The notes: generated by a model not told the origin, from the sequence alone. A stretch of 64,000 bases of DNA from an uncultured Helicobacter sp. (GCF_937906905.1 NZ_CALERY010000034.1:27614-91613), one strand, 5' to 3'; counted from the first letter of the stretch, positions 52,414-61,636 are shown. Translations and numbers: made by a program.

Positions 52414-53094
52414 TTAGAGTTCGGAGGGCTTTTTGGGATAGCAGAATCGATATCCGCGTCGGCGCACGGTCTCTATCGTGGCGATTCCCAGGGGCTTGTC
52501 CATTTTCTGGCGGATCTGGTTGATGGCTACCTCGATGACATTTGGCGTAACTAGCTCTGGCTCCTCCCAAATCGCATCAAGCAATTGCTCCTTGGAGACG
52601 ATTTGGTCGCGGTGGCGTGCTAGGTGGGTTAGCACTTCAAATGGCTTGCCTTTGACCTCGATTTCCTTGCCTTTGTAGGTGATTTTTTCTTCATCTGGAT
52701 TGATGATGAGATCATCGATTTCTATCGTGCTTGAACCCCAGAATCTAAGCCTAGCTTCCACTCGAGCTAGCAGCACAGGCACCTCAAATGGCTTGGCAAT
52801 AAAATCATCTGCACCTGCCTTGAATGCGCTCACCTCTTGCTCGGTTTTTGGTTTTTGTGCTAGCACGATGACGGGGACTCTGGGGGATTTTGCTTTGATC
52901 TCTGTGATGAGATCCAAGCCGTTGCCATCTGGGAGCTTGAAGCTCAGTAGCACAAGATCATAATTACGGATATTGATGTAGTATGAGCCATCTTTCATGC
53001 TCTCTGCTATGTCTGTTTGGTAGCCGCTGTCGTTGAGATCTCTGCTGATCTTGTCGCTTAGCGCCACATCATCTTCGACTACTAAAATACGCAT
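52414..53094 (-). CDS. hsrA: Atypical orphan response regulator HsrA
   Basis: A 226-residue OmpR-family regulator very like H. pylori HP1043, which is essential and works without phosphorylation. The DNA-binding half, KPFEVLTHLARHRDQIVSKE then ELVTPNVIEVAINQIRQKMD, is nearly the remembered HP1043 sequence. In the receiver the acidic pair is kept (VVEDDV), but the phosphoacceptor position reads YDLVLLSFKLPDG with Ser51 in place of Asp. No kinase gene is adjacent. The ATG follows GGAAGGAAG; a -10 is at 53148-53153. Confidence 0.93.
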   Translation of the reverse strand: MRILVVEDDVALSDKISRDLNDSGYQTDIAESMKDGSYYINIRNYDLVLLSFKLPDGNGLDLITEIKAKSPRVPVIVLAQKPKTEQEVSAFKAGADDFIAKPFEVPVLLARVEARLRFWGSSTIEIDDLIINPDEEKITYKGKEIEVKGKPFEVLTHLARHRDQIVSKEQLLDAIWEEPELVTPNVIEVAINQIRQKMDKPLGIATIETVRRRGYRFCYPKKPSEL

Positions 53095-53147
53095 ACTTCC
53101 TTCCTTAAGCCATGTTCTTAGAATCTTGATACATAATCAAAGCCTGG

Positions 53148-53153
53148 ATTATA
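53148..53153 (-). promoter_or_regulatory. -10 element for hsrA
   Basis: GCTATAATCC on the minus strand, about 55 bases upstream of the hsrA ATG. Confidence 0.6.
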
Positions 53154-53301
53154 GCAAAATAAACAATTTTTTCAGCTAATTCTTATAAAATTTTTATTGT
53201 AATTAAAGCATTAAATTCTTACGCCGCAAGTTGCCTAGGCGCACAAGCAGAATCTGGGCATGATTGTTGTTTATTTACTTTTTTATTTCATAATTTCGCC
53301 C

Positions 53302-53327
53302 AAGCCGGATTTGCAAGAGTCCGGCTT
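53302..53327. terminator. Hairpin in the flgL-hsrA gap
   Basis: AAGCCGGA (53302-53309) and TCCGGCTT (53320-53327) form an eight-base stem with a ten-base loop. It lies downstream of flgL and upstream of the hsrA promoter, a plausible flgL terminator although neither strand has a T-run. The remainder of this 404-base gap holds a second hairpin and AT-rich DNA. Confidence 0.45.
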
Positions 53328-53413
53328 AAACGCATTGACTGAAATGTATGAATTATGATCTGCATGTTTTGTGTGCGTTGCTCTCCTTTTTGTTTATTTA
53401 ACTCCTTAAATTC

Positions 53414-53438
53414 CCTAGCGCTTCCCCCTAGCGCTAGG
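53414..53438. terminator. Second hairpin in the flgL-hsrA gap
   Basis: CCTAGCGCT (53414-53422) and AGCGCTAGG (53430-53438), a nine-base GC-rich stem with a seven-base loop, about 60 bases after the flgL stop. No T-run. Confidence 0.45.
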
Positions 53439-53498
53439 CGTTTCTCCCCTTAATATCTTTTTAGGTTTATTTTAGAGATTGGTAGATTCTAGATCTGC

Positions 53499-56051
53499 CT
53501 AGAGATAATTTACAAGCGACATTTGGTTGATTCTGCTTGTGGAGTTCATCACGGCACTTAGGTTTGTGGTGATATTGGTAAATTTATTATATGTATCAGC
53601 GATGTCTGCGCCGATATTTTGCCCCTTAAGCCCTTCAATCTGTGTTTTTAAAATCTCGTGGCGGCGTATGACATTTTCAAAAGTTTTGCCGTGTGAGCCA
53701 TTGAGCGCAATGATTTTTTCTATATGGTCGCTTAGGTGGTCAAAGGCTGTTATGCCATTTTGCACGCCTTTATTACGCATACTCTCCCCATAAGTATCCT
53801 TTGCTCCGGCACGATATATGCCCTTTCGCACAGCTTCGATAATCTCATCTACTTCTTTGAAAAAGTTGATTTCTGGCGTATCAATGACTAGGGCGTTATT
53901 GGCATTTAGGCGCAGAGAGTTGGTGTTGCGTTTTAGTCTATCTTGTGAAAAGTCATTGCTACTTGCATCATAGAGCATTACATTCATTCTTGTTACAGAG
54001 CGCATTTTGTCTTGGATTTGGATTCTACCATCTGGAGTCATCATCACATCAAACATTCCTTTAGCATCGGTGAGTAGTTGGATATAAGCGTCCTTGGTGT
54101 TTTGCACGACCCCGCCATTTGGTGGCTCGACAGCCTTGTAGGCTTCGTGATCTTGGTTGCTATAGTTCAGCGCGATACTCATAGCGTCCATAAGCTGGCG
54201 ATAAGTTACATCATCTGGTTTTGTGATACTAACCCCTGGTGGCTCATCGATTGGATTAAAGATTGGTATCGTGTAGTCCTGCCCATCACCAAGATGTGGC
54301 AGCATGAGATATGCGCCTGCTTTGTCAAAAACGATTCGCGCATCAATTTGCATGCCATTCATATCGTTAAGCTTTAGAACATAGCTTTGCCCCTCAATAC
54401 TTGCCCCCACCACATCACTTAGTCTTGTCTCACCATTGGCATAGCCTCCGCCATTTGCCAGCACTTGCGAGAGACTAGAAGTGATTTTAGAGCCTTCGAC
54501 CTGAAAAAATGTGCGATCATACTCATTGGCGTAATCTGTAGGTATGCCATCAGTCTGTGCGCCAAACTCATCAAGTGTGGTGAGCGCAATGGAGAATCCG
54601 TGCTCACCATTAAAGGGCGGATCTTGGAAGTCGTGAGCCTGATTGGCGACATTATTATCAATAACAATCAAACGCCCTTTAGTAATCGTTACATCAATAT
54701 TGCCGCCAAAATGCTCTTTAATCGCTTGGGCGAGATCCCTAGCAGTAGCTCCTTTAATATCAAAGCGCAAGAAGTCTAGTGGCTCCTTCCCCTCTCCTGT
54801 ATCAATCCTGCCATCTGGCGTATTTGGGCGCGTGCCACTGATAACAAGTGTAGAGACATTAGGGGGGAAAAGCTCTTCAAGCTTGGTAGTCATCTCCGCG
54901 GCTTTATTATCTCTGGTGATGAAAGCAGTAGGTAGCTCCACCTTGCGGAAGTCGCTTTTATCCGTTACCCCTGTGATACTAGATACTGCCCTATCTGTCA
55001 AAAACGCGCTTTGATTATAGGCTGTAACGCGCGCACCATTGGTGATGAGGTCATCGACATTATCGACATTCATATCACTTGAGATGAGATGAAAATCTAT
55101 CCCTGATTTACCCGGCTCTAAATCTTTTATCTCTATTTGCCCCCACTGATTGAGCGTAACTTCTACGACCTTATTTAACGCAGTGTTGCCAAACTCCTTG
55201 CCAATGCGATCGAGCAAGTCTTGCACCTTTGTCGCACGCTCATCATTAGAAAACGCCTTATCCAAAGCAAACTTAGACTTAAACACCGAGCCATCAGATC
55301 GCACACCACGCAAGTAAAAATACTCCGGCTTATCATTACTAGGGTCGCTATCATCATCGCCGATTAAATCGCGCAGAGTATCGCTGGCTTTGATATAGAC
55401 TTCTTGGGAGAGATTGCTGCGATTGGAGCTATCCATAATGCCCGGATGCAGTTTAGATTGATTAAGCATTTTTAGGTTTGTAGTGATGATACGCTGCTTA
55501 TCACTATCCCTGCCAAAGAATAGCTCCTGCCCTGTTACATTATATGGCACGAGATTATGCGAGCTTACTAGGACATTGAGCTTTTCATCATTGCCGTGGT
55601 AATTGCCATCTTCATCAAATGGTGGGTGATCGACCCTGCTTCCACCAAAGATGAAATTCCCACCAATAGATGTGTTTGCTAGGCTTAGGAAGTGCTTTTT
55701 CAACGCCTCCATATCATTGGCGATGGCTTCGCGCGAGGCTGGGGAGTGTATGTCGTTTGCCGCTTGGATTAGCTTTGTCTTAAACTGCACCATTGTTTCT
55801 GATAGATCTGAGAGAGTTTTATCGGTATTGAGCGTGGCGGTTTGTGCGTGCTCGGCGACATCAATGCCTTGGGCTAGGGTGTTGATCTCATTTTCAAAGC
55901 GGAGATTTTGATTATAGACACTTGCGTCTTGGTAGCCGTATTGGATTTTCAGCCCAGAGGCGATCTGCGTGTTTTTGTCATTAAGCTTGTTTTGCAAGGT
56001 ATTTTGATAGTGGTTCATTTGGTTGTATTTAGTCCCAAATGTGATACGCAT
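53499..56051 (-). CDS. flgL: Flagellar hook-filament junction protein FlgL
   Basis: Hook-associated protein 3, joining hook and filament. The N-terminal flagellin-like helices (MRITFGTKYNQMNHYQNTLQ, ASGLKIQYGYQDASVYNQNL) and C-terminal helices (IADTYNKFTNITTNLSAVMN) are clear. The 850 residues match the long Helicobacter version, with a large central variable domain. It is transcribed from a sigma54-type promoter about 280 bases upstream (56329-56343), with a long leader that contains a possible pseudoknot. Confidence 0.94.
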   Translation of the reverse strand: MRITFGTKYNQMNHYQNTLQNKLNDKNTQIASGLKIQYGYQDASVYNQNLRFENEINTLAQGIDVAEHAQTATLNTDKTLSDLSETMVQFKTKLIQAANDIHSPASREAIANDMEALKKHFLSLANTSIGGNFIFGGSRVDHPPFDEDGNYHGNDEKLNVLVSSHNLVPYNVTGQELFFGRDSDKQRIITTNLKMLNQSKLHPGIMDSSNRSNLSQEVYIKASDTLRDLIGDDDSDPSNDKPEYFYLRGVRSDGSVFKSKFALDKAFSNDERATKVQDLLDRIGKEFGNTALNKVVEVTLNQWGQIEIKDLEPGKSGIDFHLISSDMNVDNVDDLITNGARVTAYNQSAFLTDRAVSSITGVTDKSDFRKVELPTAFITRDNKAAEMTTKLEELFPPNVSTLVISGTRPNTPDGRIDTGEGKEPLDFLRFDIKGATARDLAQAIKEHFGGNIDVTITKGRLIVIDNNVANQAHDFQDPPFNGEHGFSIALTTLDEFGAQTDGIPTDYANEYDRTFFQVEGSKITSSLSQVLANGGGYANGETRLSDVVGASIEGQSYVLKLNDMNGMQIDARIVFDKAGAYLMLPHLGDGQDYTIPIFNPIDEPPGVSITKPDDVTYRQLMDAMSIALNYSNQDHEAYKAVEPPNGGVVQNTKDAYIQLLTDAKGMFDVMMTPDGRIQIQDKMRSVTRMNVMLYDASSNDFSQDRLKRNTNSLRLNANNALVIDTPEINFFKEVDEIIEAVRKGIYRAGAKDTYGESMRNKGVQNGITAFDHLSDHIEKIIALNGSHGKTFENVIRRHEILKTQIEGLKGQNIGADIADTYNKFTNITTNLSAVMNSTSRINQMSLVNYL

Positions 56052-56123
56052 AGAATCTCCTTGAACTTAAAATCCTAGAATCCACTTTTTGTATGTTTGG
56101 CGTTGGCTTTTTGCGATAAATGC

Positions 56124-56182
56124 GGGAGCTGAGAAAAATCGCCGCAGTCACTGCCGCTAAGGTAGCTCCCTTGCGATTTTCC
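56124..56182 (-). ncRNA. Possible pseudoknot or switching structure in the flgL leader
   Basis: On the plus strand GGGAGCT (56124-56130) pairs with AGCTCCC (56164-56170), and GAAAAATCGC (56133-56142) pairs with GCGATTTTCC (56173-56182; one mismatch). The arms interleave (A, B, A', B'), so they either form a pseudoknot or exclude each other. A small hairpin GCAG/CTGC (56144-56154) lies inside. It is within the flgL leader, about 75 bases before the ATG. Confidence 0.5.
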
Positions 56183-56328
56183 TTGCACCCCACATTTCTC
56201 ATCAAAAATCCTGCCGCTTGCGACTTGAGCTTGCTGTCTTTTACTCAAATCCTAGAATCGTTTTTTCCAAAATTGACTTAACCCCTAGAATCTACTTTTT
56301 ACACACTCCGCCTCCTAGATTAAAGCAA

Positions 56329-56343
56329 GCAAAAAAAGTGCCA
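56329..56343 (-). promoter_or_regulatory. flgL: Sigma54 (RpoN) promoter of flgL
   Basis: On the minus strand TGGCAC (56343-56338), five T, TTGC (56332-56329). This fits TGGCAC-N5-TTGC exactly. Transcription would begin near 56317 and run into flgL, a class expected to be RpoN/FlgR-dependent in Helicobacter. The gap 56052-56393 holds this promoter, the leader structure and several motif copies, and no gene. Confidence 0.85.
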
Positions 56344-56393
56344 TTTGGATTCTAGTATTTCCAAACTTATATTGTCGCGCAATCAAAAGCTTG

Positions 56394-57524
56394 CTATTGG
56401 CTGGTAATAATTCTCTTGCAGTAGTTGCTACTATAATCGCGCACCTGCGAGTCTAGCGACCGAATCGCTTCATATGAGTTCAGCATATTAGATTCTGGTG
56501 CAAGCTCTGGTCTGCTAGCAAAGTGCTCCAGCGCAGCGAGCACCACCGCGCAAATCTCACCAAACCTAAATTCATCGCGCAGAAAATGCGCTATGGCAGT
56601 CTCATTGCTAGCATTGATTATGATGCCGAGTTTGGGGTTTGCTAGGAGCTTGTTTTTTAGCCCATAGAGTGGGTAGCGATCTGTGCTGATAGGCTCGAAG
56701 CTAAGGGCTAGAATCTGGGACAAATCCATGGACTCTATGATTTGGCTCTGTGCGGCTTGGATAGGATCTATGGCATAAGCGATAGGCAGGCGCATATCAG
56801 GCAGAGCGAAATGTGCTGTCGTGCTGCCATCAAGAAACTCTATAAGCGCATGCACACTAGAGCTTCGCTCAATGAATGCTTCCACTTCCCTGCAGCCAAA
56901 GAGCCAAAATGCTTCTAGAATCTCAAATAGCTTATTTACCATACTTGCAGAATCTATGGTGATTTTTTGCCCCATGCGCCAGTTTGGGTGGCAGAGCGCG
57001 TCATGAGCGCGTTTGTGCGGGATTTCATGCAGTGGCGTATCGCGAAATGCCCCACCGCTAGCAGTGATGACAAGCCGCTTTAGCACGCGGTGTGTGCGCA
57101 GATACCATAGCCCGAAATGCTCGCTATCTATGGGGATAATTACGCTAGTATCCAGGAGCCAGCCCCCAGAGACGAGAGATTCTTTATTGGCTAGGGCTAG
57201 GGTCTTGCCACATTGTTGGGTGCATAGCGATGGTTCAAGCCCGGCAAATCCAACAATGGCATTTACTACAAGACTAGATTCTGCTTTTTCAATCATCTCG
57301 CAAATCCCCGCACTCCCAACAAACACTTCTGCGCCCATGGGCTCTAGCAGTGGCATATCGGCATAATCCGCGATTGCCACGAAGCGTGGGCGGTGCGCTT
57401 GGATTTGTTGGTTTAGTAGTGCGATGTTGCGCCCACAAGCGAGCGCTTCGACTCTGCGCGAGAATCTAGTCGCTATTTCTAGCGTAGCGACGCCAATAGA
57501 CCCGGTGCTACCTAGGATTATCAT
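56394..57524 (-). CDS. dxr: 1-deoxy-D-xylulose-5-phosphate reductoisomerase
   Basis: NADPH enzyme of the second MEP step. It has ILGSTGSIGVATLEI at the N-terminus, ALANKESLVSGGW, IPIDSEHFGLWY with the metal-binding Asp/Glu, ITASGGAFRDTP and HPNWRMGQKITIDSASMVNK. At 376 residues it is full length. The cdsA gene ends 11 bases upstream on the same strand, as in H. pylori, so the two are probably co-transcribed. Confidence 0.96.
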   Translation of the reverse strand: MIILGSTGSIGVATLEIATRFSRRVEALACGRNIALLNQQIQAHRPRFVAIADYADMPLLEPMGAEVFVGSAGICEMIEKAESSLVVNAIVGFAGLEPSLCTQQCGKTLALANKESLVSGGWLLDTSVIIPIDSEHFGLWYLRTHRVLKRLVITASGGAFRDTPLHEIPHKRAHDALCHPNWRMGQKITIDSASMVNKLFEILEAFWLFGCREVEAFIERSSSVHALIEFLDGSTTAHFALPDMRLPIAYAIDPIQAAQSQIIESMDLSQILALSFEPISTDRYPLYGLKNKLLANPKLGIIINASNETAIAHFLRDEFRFGEICAVVLAALEHFASRPELAPESNMLNSYEAIRSLDSQVRDYSSNYCKRIITSQ

Positions 57525-57535
57525 GGGGTTTGTAG

Positions 57536-58573
57536 CTATTGCATGAGATTGAGCAGAGACATGCAGCGCGAGCAGGCAAAATCATTAAAAAATATCAGCA
57601 AGAAATGCATGCCCACTGCGCCAAAGAGCACTGCGTCAAATCGATCGAGAATCCCCCCATGCCCGGGCAGAATCGAGCCAGAGTCTTTTACTTGTGCTTG
57701 GCGCTTGAGATAGCTCTCGTATAAATCGCCAAACACTCCACACACCGCCACGATGAGGCTTGCAAAAATCGCGAAGAAAAAGTGCGTCCCAAGCACAAAA
57801 ATCCCCGCCACACTCCCTACGACAATAGAAACTGCTACACCGATAATAACGCCCTCAAGCGTCTTTTTAGGGCTGGTGGGGCTTAGTGGAGTTTTGCCAA
57901 AAAGTCTGCCGCCAAAATATGCCCCAATATCACAAAGTGCGATAATCAAAATCAGCCACACAATATGTGAAACACCAAAGTCCTTATACACGCTATAGAG
58001 CGCGAGAAATGGCAATGTCGGGTAGAGAAATGGCAGCATTGCGCGAGGGCTTAGGCGCTGGGCATAGGCAGTAATAGAGGCTAGGATCATACATGCTACA
58101 AGTGCGCTTTCGATTGGGTTTGCTACGAAATACGATGTCGCCCAGAGTGCGAGAGCCAGCGCGTAGAATCCCGCGTGCTGCTCAAGATCATACAGAGCTA
58201 GCGCTTCTCTAAAGCCCAGGATAAACACCGCGCCAATCACTGCCCAAATCACGATTGGATTGTTCCATAAAAGCAATGCGGCGATGACGCCAATAAGCAC
58301 AGCTGCAGTGATATAGCGCGAGCTCTCGCCAGAGAGCTTAGCTTTCATGTCTTGCTTGATTTCATCGAGCGAGACATTGGGGATTTTGGTGTGGGCATGG
58401 GATTTTGCACTAGAATCTGCACTCTCTTTTTCCAGAGATTCTTTGGTAGATTTTGTGTCCATGGTAGAATCTAGTGCGCTAGATTCTGGCTCTTGTGGCG
58501 CGGAATCTAGCTTATCAGGGGAGCTTTCTGGCTCTTGTGGCTGGGCGTTTTCTGGGTGATTATTCTTAGGCAT
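57536..58573 (-). CDS. cdsA: Phosphatidate cytidylyltransferase with LDS/ESS-rich N-terminal extension
   Basis: Makes CDP-diacylglycerol for phospholipid synthesis, feeding PgsA (also in this window). The C-terminal 260 residues are a multi-helix membrane protein with the family signature KDSGSILPGHGGILDRFD. The N-terminal 85 residues are an unusual cytosolic tail, hydrophilic and rich in PESS, ALDS and KES (EPESSPDKLDS, EPESSALDS), encoded by repeated copies of the motif. That tail is absent from ordinary CdsA. Possibly a later Met is used, but the first ATG has AAAGGAAAC upstream. Confidence 0.93.
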   Translation of the reverse strand: MPKNNHPENAQPQEPESSPDKLDSAPQEPESSALDSTMDTKSTKESLEKESADSSAKSHAHTKIPNVSLDEIKQDMKAKLSGESSRYITAAVLIGVIAALLLWNNPIVIWAVIGAVFILGFREALALYDLEQHAGFYALALALWATSYFVANPIESALVACMILASITAYAQRLSPRAMLPFLYPTLPFLALYSVYKDFGVSHIVWLILIIALCDIGAYFGGRLFGKTPLSPTSPKKTLEGVIIGVAVSIVVGSVAGIFVLGTHFFFAIFASLIVAVCGVFGDLYESYLKRQAQVKDSGSILPGHGGILDRFDAVLFGAVGMHFLLIFFNDFACSRCMSLLNLMQ

Positions 58574-58620
58574 GGGTTTCCTTTATATATTCGATTGGGA
58601 GCAAGTCTATTATATCAAGT

Positions 58621-60246
58621 TTATAGAATCTTTTGGGCGAGGATATAGAGGGGCTCGTAGGTTAAGCGAGCGCCAAACATCTGCTCATAGGCTAGGAGCT
58701 TGGATTTTGTGAGTGTGGCATGTAGGCTATTGACCCCGCTATCGCGCAAATGCCTAAACACCCCAAGCGCATTGCCAAAATCTAGCACCTGCACTTCACT
58801 GCTGATATGTAGCACCTGTAGCCCTAGCGCTTCAAGCTGGTTTCGCAGAGAATCTACCCCCCGATATTCAAGCGAGACGCCAAGTGTATAGGCGATTTCA
58901 TAGTAATTTTGCATGCCAAAGCTCCCTAGCAGCAGCACCCCATGGTTTTCCAACATACGAGCAAGCACAGGTAGTATCTCATAGCTATCTAGCCATTGTA
59001 GGCAGGCGTTTGATGTGATGAGGTCAAAGCGCTTTTTGCTCATGCTATGCGTGGCTAAATCTCGCATGTCAAAAATCTCCGCCCTCGTAGCAGGACTAAG
59101 TCGCTTCTCCCAGTGCTGGGAGAAATCATTGATGTCGCTGCAGATAAACTCTCTATACACCAGCTCACGCTGTAATATCTCGCTAAACTCACCGCCCCCC
59201 GCGCCAAATTCAAAAATCCGCGCAAACTCTCTGCCATGGGTTGGTAGATTAGATTCTAGGAGTAGGTGCATAAGATTCTCGCGCATGTGCGCTTGGATTC
59301 TGGCATGTTTGGCATAGCTCTCTCGTGCTGCATAAAATCGCCGTGCCACTGCCTTGCTCTCTGGCAGACTAGAATCGAGCGTCCTAAATTTTTGAGACTT
59401 TGGAGTGGTTTTTGGTATTTCAAGCGCTCCGCAGAGTCGTAGCACATCGCTCCAGCTCGTAAATAGCCCAAACAAAAAATGTGGTGCATTAAGCTCATAG
59501 CAGGGGATTGGTGGAGTGTGCTTGCTAAAATATACACGCACGCTCTTTGGTGGGAAAATATTATCGCGCGTGGAGATGAGCGCGTGGGTGTAGGTGAGCT
59601 TGGGATTATATGCTAGAGCAGTTGCAAGCGTGCAGAGACTCTCAAGCTCGCGTTTGCAGGTATTGGTATCAAGGCTAGATTCTAGTGCTTGGCAGAGAGT
59701 GGGCGATTTAGACTCTGGTGCATTAGTTGGCGAGCGAGAATCTAGCCCAAAAAGTGCGTGGGCAAAATCTCCTAGGCTAAAATATCTCATCGTGCGTGTG
59801 TAGATTCTGGGGTGGATTCCTAGTGTTTCATCAATCCCAAGTGGTGTGCCATTTACTGCGATACGCGCGCTAAATCTCCCCCATAGCCCAGAATCTAGCG
59901 CGCTAAAGATTCTAGGCGCGACACAGACTCCTAGAGAAAATGCCACAAGGACACAGCGCTCATACCCTGCCATATACTCTTCTAGCGTGCGCGCGGCGGA
60001 TTCTAGTTTGTCAAAATTGATCTGGCTAGATTCTCGTTCGCCAACTAATGCACCAGAGTCCAAATCCCCATATCCATAGCACAGCACCACATCGCATGTA
60101 GTGGGAGTGTCCTGGCTAGATTCTGCTCTGGATTCTGGGCAATCCAAGCCCCAAAACATCTCCTCTATCGTAGCAAACCCGCCAAATACCACGACAAGCG
60201 TGTGGGCGCGTGTTTTTTGACTTGCGCGTTTATAGGTGATTTGCAT
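58621..60246 (-). CDS. bioC: BioG-BioC fusion: pimeloyl-ACP esterase and malonyl-ACP methyltransferase
   Basis: A 541-residue two-domain protein. Residues 1-235 match BioG (DUF452 alpha/beta hydrolase): LVVVFGGFATIEEMFWGL, nucleophile Ser104 in LVAFSLGV, and a late ASP/His region with SAPHFLFG-like NAPHFLFGLF. Residues 310-541 are a BioC-type SAM methyltransferase: ARIFEFGAGGGEFSEIL and LITSNACLQWLDS. BioC starts and BioG ends the pimeloyl-ACP cycle on the fatty-acid pathway, so one chain carries both steps. The linker and early BioG part hold LDSG/ESS tracts. Overlaps bioF by 17 bases. Confidence 0.87.
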   Translation of the reverse strand: MQITYKRASQKTRAHTLVVVFGGFATIEEMFWGLDCPESRAESSQDTPTTCDVVLCYGYGDLDSGALVGERESSQINFDKLESAARTLEEYMAGYERCVLVAFSLGVCVAPRIFSALDSGLWGRFSARIAVNGTPLGIDETLGIHPRIYTRTMRYFSLGDFAHALFGLDSRSPTNAPESKSPTLCQALESSLDTNTCKRELESLCTLATALAYNPKLTYTHALISTRDNIFPPKSVRVYFSKHTPPIPCYELNAPHFLFGLFTSWSDVLRLCGALEIPKTTPKSQKFRTLDSSLPESKAVARRFYAARESYAKHARIQAHMRENLMHLLLESNLPTHGREFARIFEFGAGGGEFSEILQRELVYREFICSDINDFSQHWEKRLSPATRAEIFDMRDLATHSMSKKRFDLITSNACLQWLDSYEILPVLARMLENHGVLLLGSFGMQNYYEIAYTLGVSLEYRGVDSLRNQLEALGLQVLHISSEVQVLDFGNALGVFRHLRDSGVNSLHATLTKSKLLAYEQMFGARLTYEPLYILAQKIL

Positions 60247-61591
60247 AGGATTCTAATGCGTCAAAAAGTGGCGCGAGATTGGGCAGATCGGCATGCAGGC
60301 AGAAGCGGATTCTCGCACTTCCATGTGGGATTGTGGGAGATTTGATCGCCTTGGCAAAAATCCCGCTAGATTCTAGTGCCCTCTCGCAGGCGATGGCGCG
60401 CTCATTTGCCCCAAGCACAAGCGAGATGATTTGTAGCTCGCCAAGCACTTGCCACTCTGCATTATCGGGTAAGCGGATTTTATGCGTGATAGATTCTAGC
60501 TGTGCGCGGGTATGCTGGCTTAAAGCACGGATTTTCTCGCGTTTGGGCTCAAGCTCGCCCAGCAGCGTGAAAGCAAAATAGCTAAATGCGATATTGATGG
60601 GTGGCAGTGCAGTGGAGTAGATGAGCCCACGAGCGAGATTGACAAAGAGCTCGCGAAGTGGGCGCGCGCATAGCATACATGCCCCCACGCTCCCAAGCGC
60701 TTTGCCAAAGGTTAGCACGAGAAAATCCACTTCTGTGATATAGCCCATACTAGCGCAAAGCCCAAGCTCGCCCACTACACCAAGGCTATGGGCTTCATCG
60801 AGATAGAGTAGGGCGTTAGGATAGGTGCGCTTGAGTGCGACAAGTCCTGCTAAATCGCACAAATCCCCCTCCATGCTAAAGAGTGCTTCACTCACGATGA
60901 TAATATGCGCGAAATTCTTGTGGCTAGATTCTAGGAGTGCGCTTAGATGCGCTATATCATTGTGTTTAAAGCGTTTCCAGCGTAGCGCTGGGTTTAGGGA
61001 TTTGCCAAGCAGTAGCCCATCAAACATGCTCGCGTGCGCGTATTCATCGATGAGAATAAGCGTGGATTCTAGCCTGCCAAGCGCAGCCAGACAAGAGCAG
61101 TTAAGATGATAGCCGCTGTTGAAAAGCAGTGCGGATTTTTGCGCAAAACATGTCTGTAAATGCGCTTCAAACGCTTCCCACACAGGTGAGCCACCACTTA
61201 GCAGCCTTGAAGACCCAGAGCCAAAGCGCAAATCCTGCTCTCTAATCCCCTTTTGCCTAACAAACTCCCAGAATCTCTGTGCGAGTGTAAGCGCAGAGTC
61301 ATCAGGAGCGGCATTGCCTGGGCGATTTAGATTCTGGTTTAGGATTGCGTGGCTTGCGCCTGCTAGCCCAAGGTAGTCGTTGCTAGTGAGATTGAGCAAG
61401 AGAGGGGATTGCGGGGTGGATTCTGGCGTGGTTTGAGGGTTTGGGGATTTTGGTTTTTGGAGATAAATCCCATGATGAGCGTAGTCGGTGATTGTGCGGA
61501 GATTATGCGCGCGCTGGAGAGATTCTAGCTGCGTGTGGGCGCGTGTGGTAAGGGAGGTGGATTTTGGGGTATTGGAGAGTGATTTAGCCAT
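60230..61591 (-). CDS. bioF: 8-amino-7-oxononanoate synthase
   Basis: PLP enzyme condensing pimeloyl-ACP with alanine. It has NLTSNDYLGLAG, GSGSSRLLSGGSPVWEAFEA, LIDEYAHASMFDG, LLYLDEAHSLGVVGE and the PLP Lys in LTFGKALGSVGA. At 453 residues it is longer than E. coli BioF (384), with an extended N-terminus containing TPESTPQSP. It begins the bioF-bioGC operon, with bioA divergent across a 70-base gap. Confidence 0.93.
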   Translation of the reverse strand: MAKSLSNTPKSTSLTTRAHTQLESLQRAHNLRTITDYAHHGIYLQKPKSPNPQTTPESTPQSPLLLNLTSNDYLGLAGASHAILNQNLNRPGNAAPDDSALTLAQRFWEFVRQKGIREQDLRFGSGSSRLLSGGSPVWEAFEAHLQTCFAQKSALLFNSGYHLNCSCLAALGRLESTLILIDEYAHASMFDGLLLGKSLNPALRWKRFKHNDIAHLSALLESSHKNFAHIIIVSEALFSMEGDLCDLAGLVALKRTYPNALLYLDEAHSLGVVGELGLCASMGYITEVDFLVLTFGKALGSVGACMLCARPLRELFVNLARGLIYSTALPPINIAFSYFAFTLLGELEPKREKIRALSQHTRAQLESITHKIRLPDNAEWQVLGELQIISLVLGANERAIACERALESSGIFAKAIKSPTIPHGSARIRFCLHADLPNLAPLFDALESYANHL

Positions 61592-61619
61592 GAGACACCG
61601 GTAGTTAAAATTGGCGCGG

Positions 61620-61625
61620 ATTGTA
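61620..61625 (-). promoter_or_regulatory. -10 element for bioF-bioGC
   Basis: TACAAT on the minus strand, 28 bases before the bioF start. Confidence 0.45.
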
Positions 61626-61636
61626 GCAAATTATGC

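Noticed and set aside
53288..53365. Short minus-strand reading frame (25 codons) in the flgL-hsrA gap
   Set aside because: It contains the AAGCCGGA hairpin, its ribosome-like GGAGAG is about 17 bases from the ATG, and the sequence has no recognisable features.
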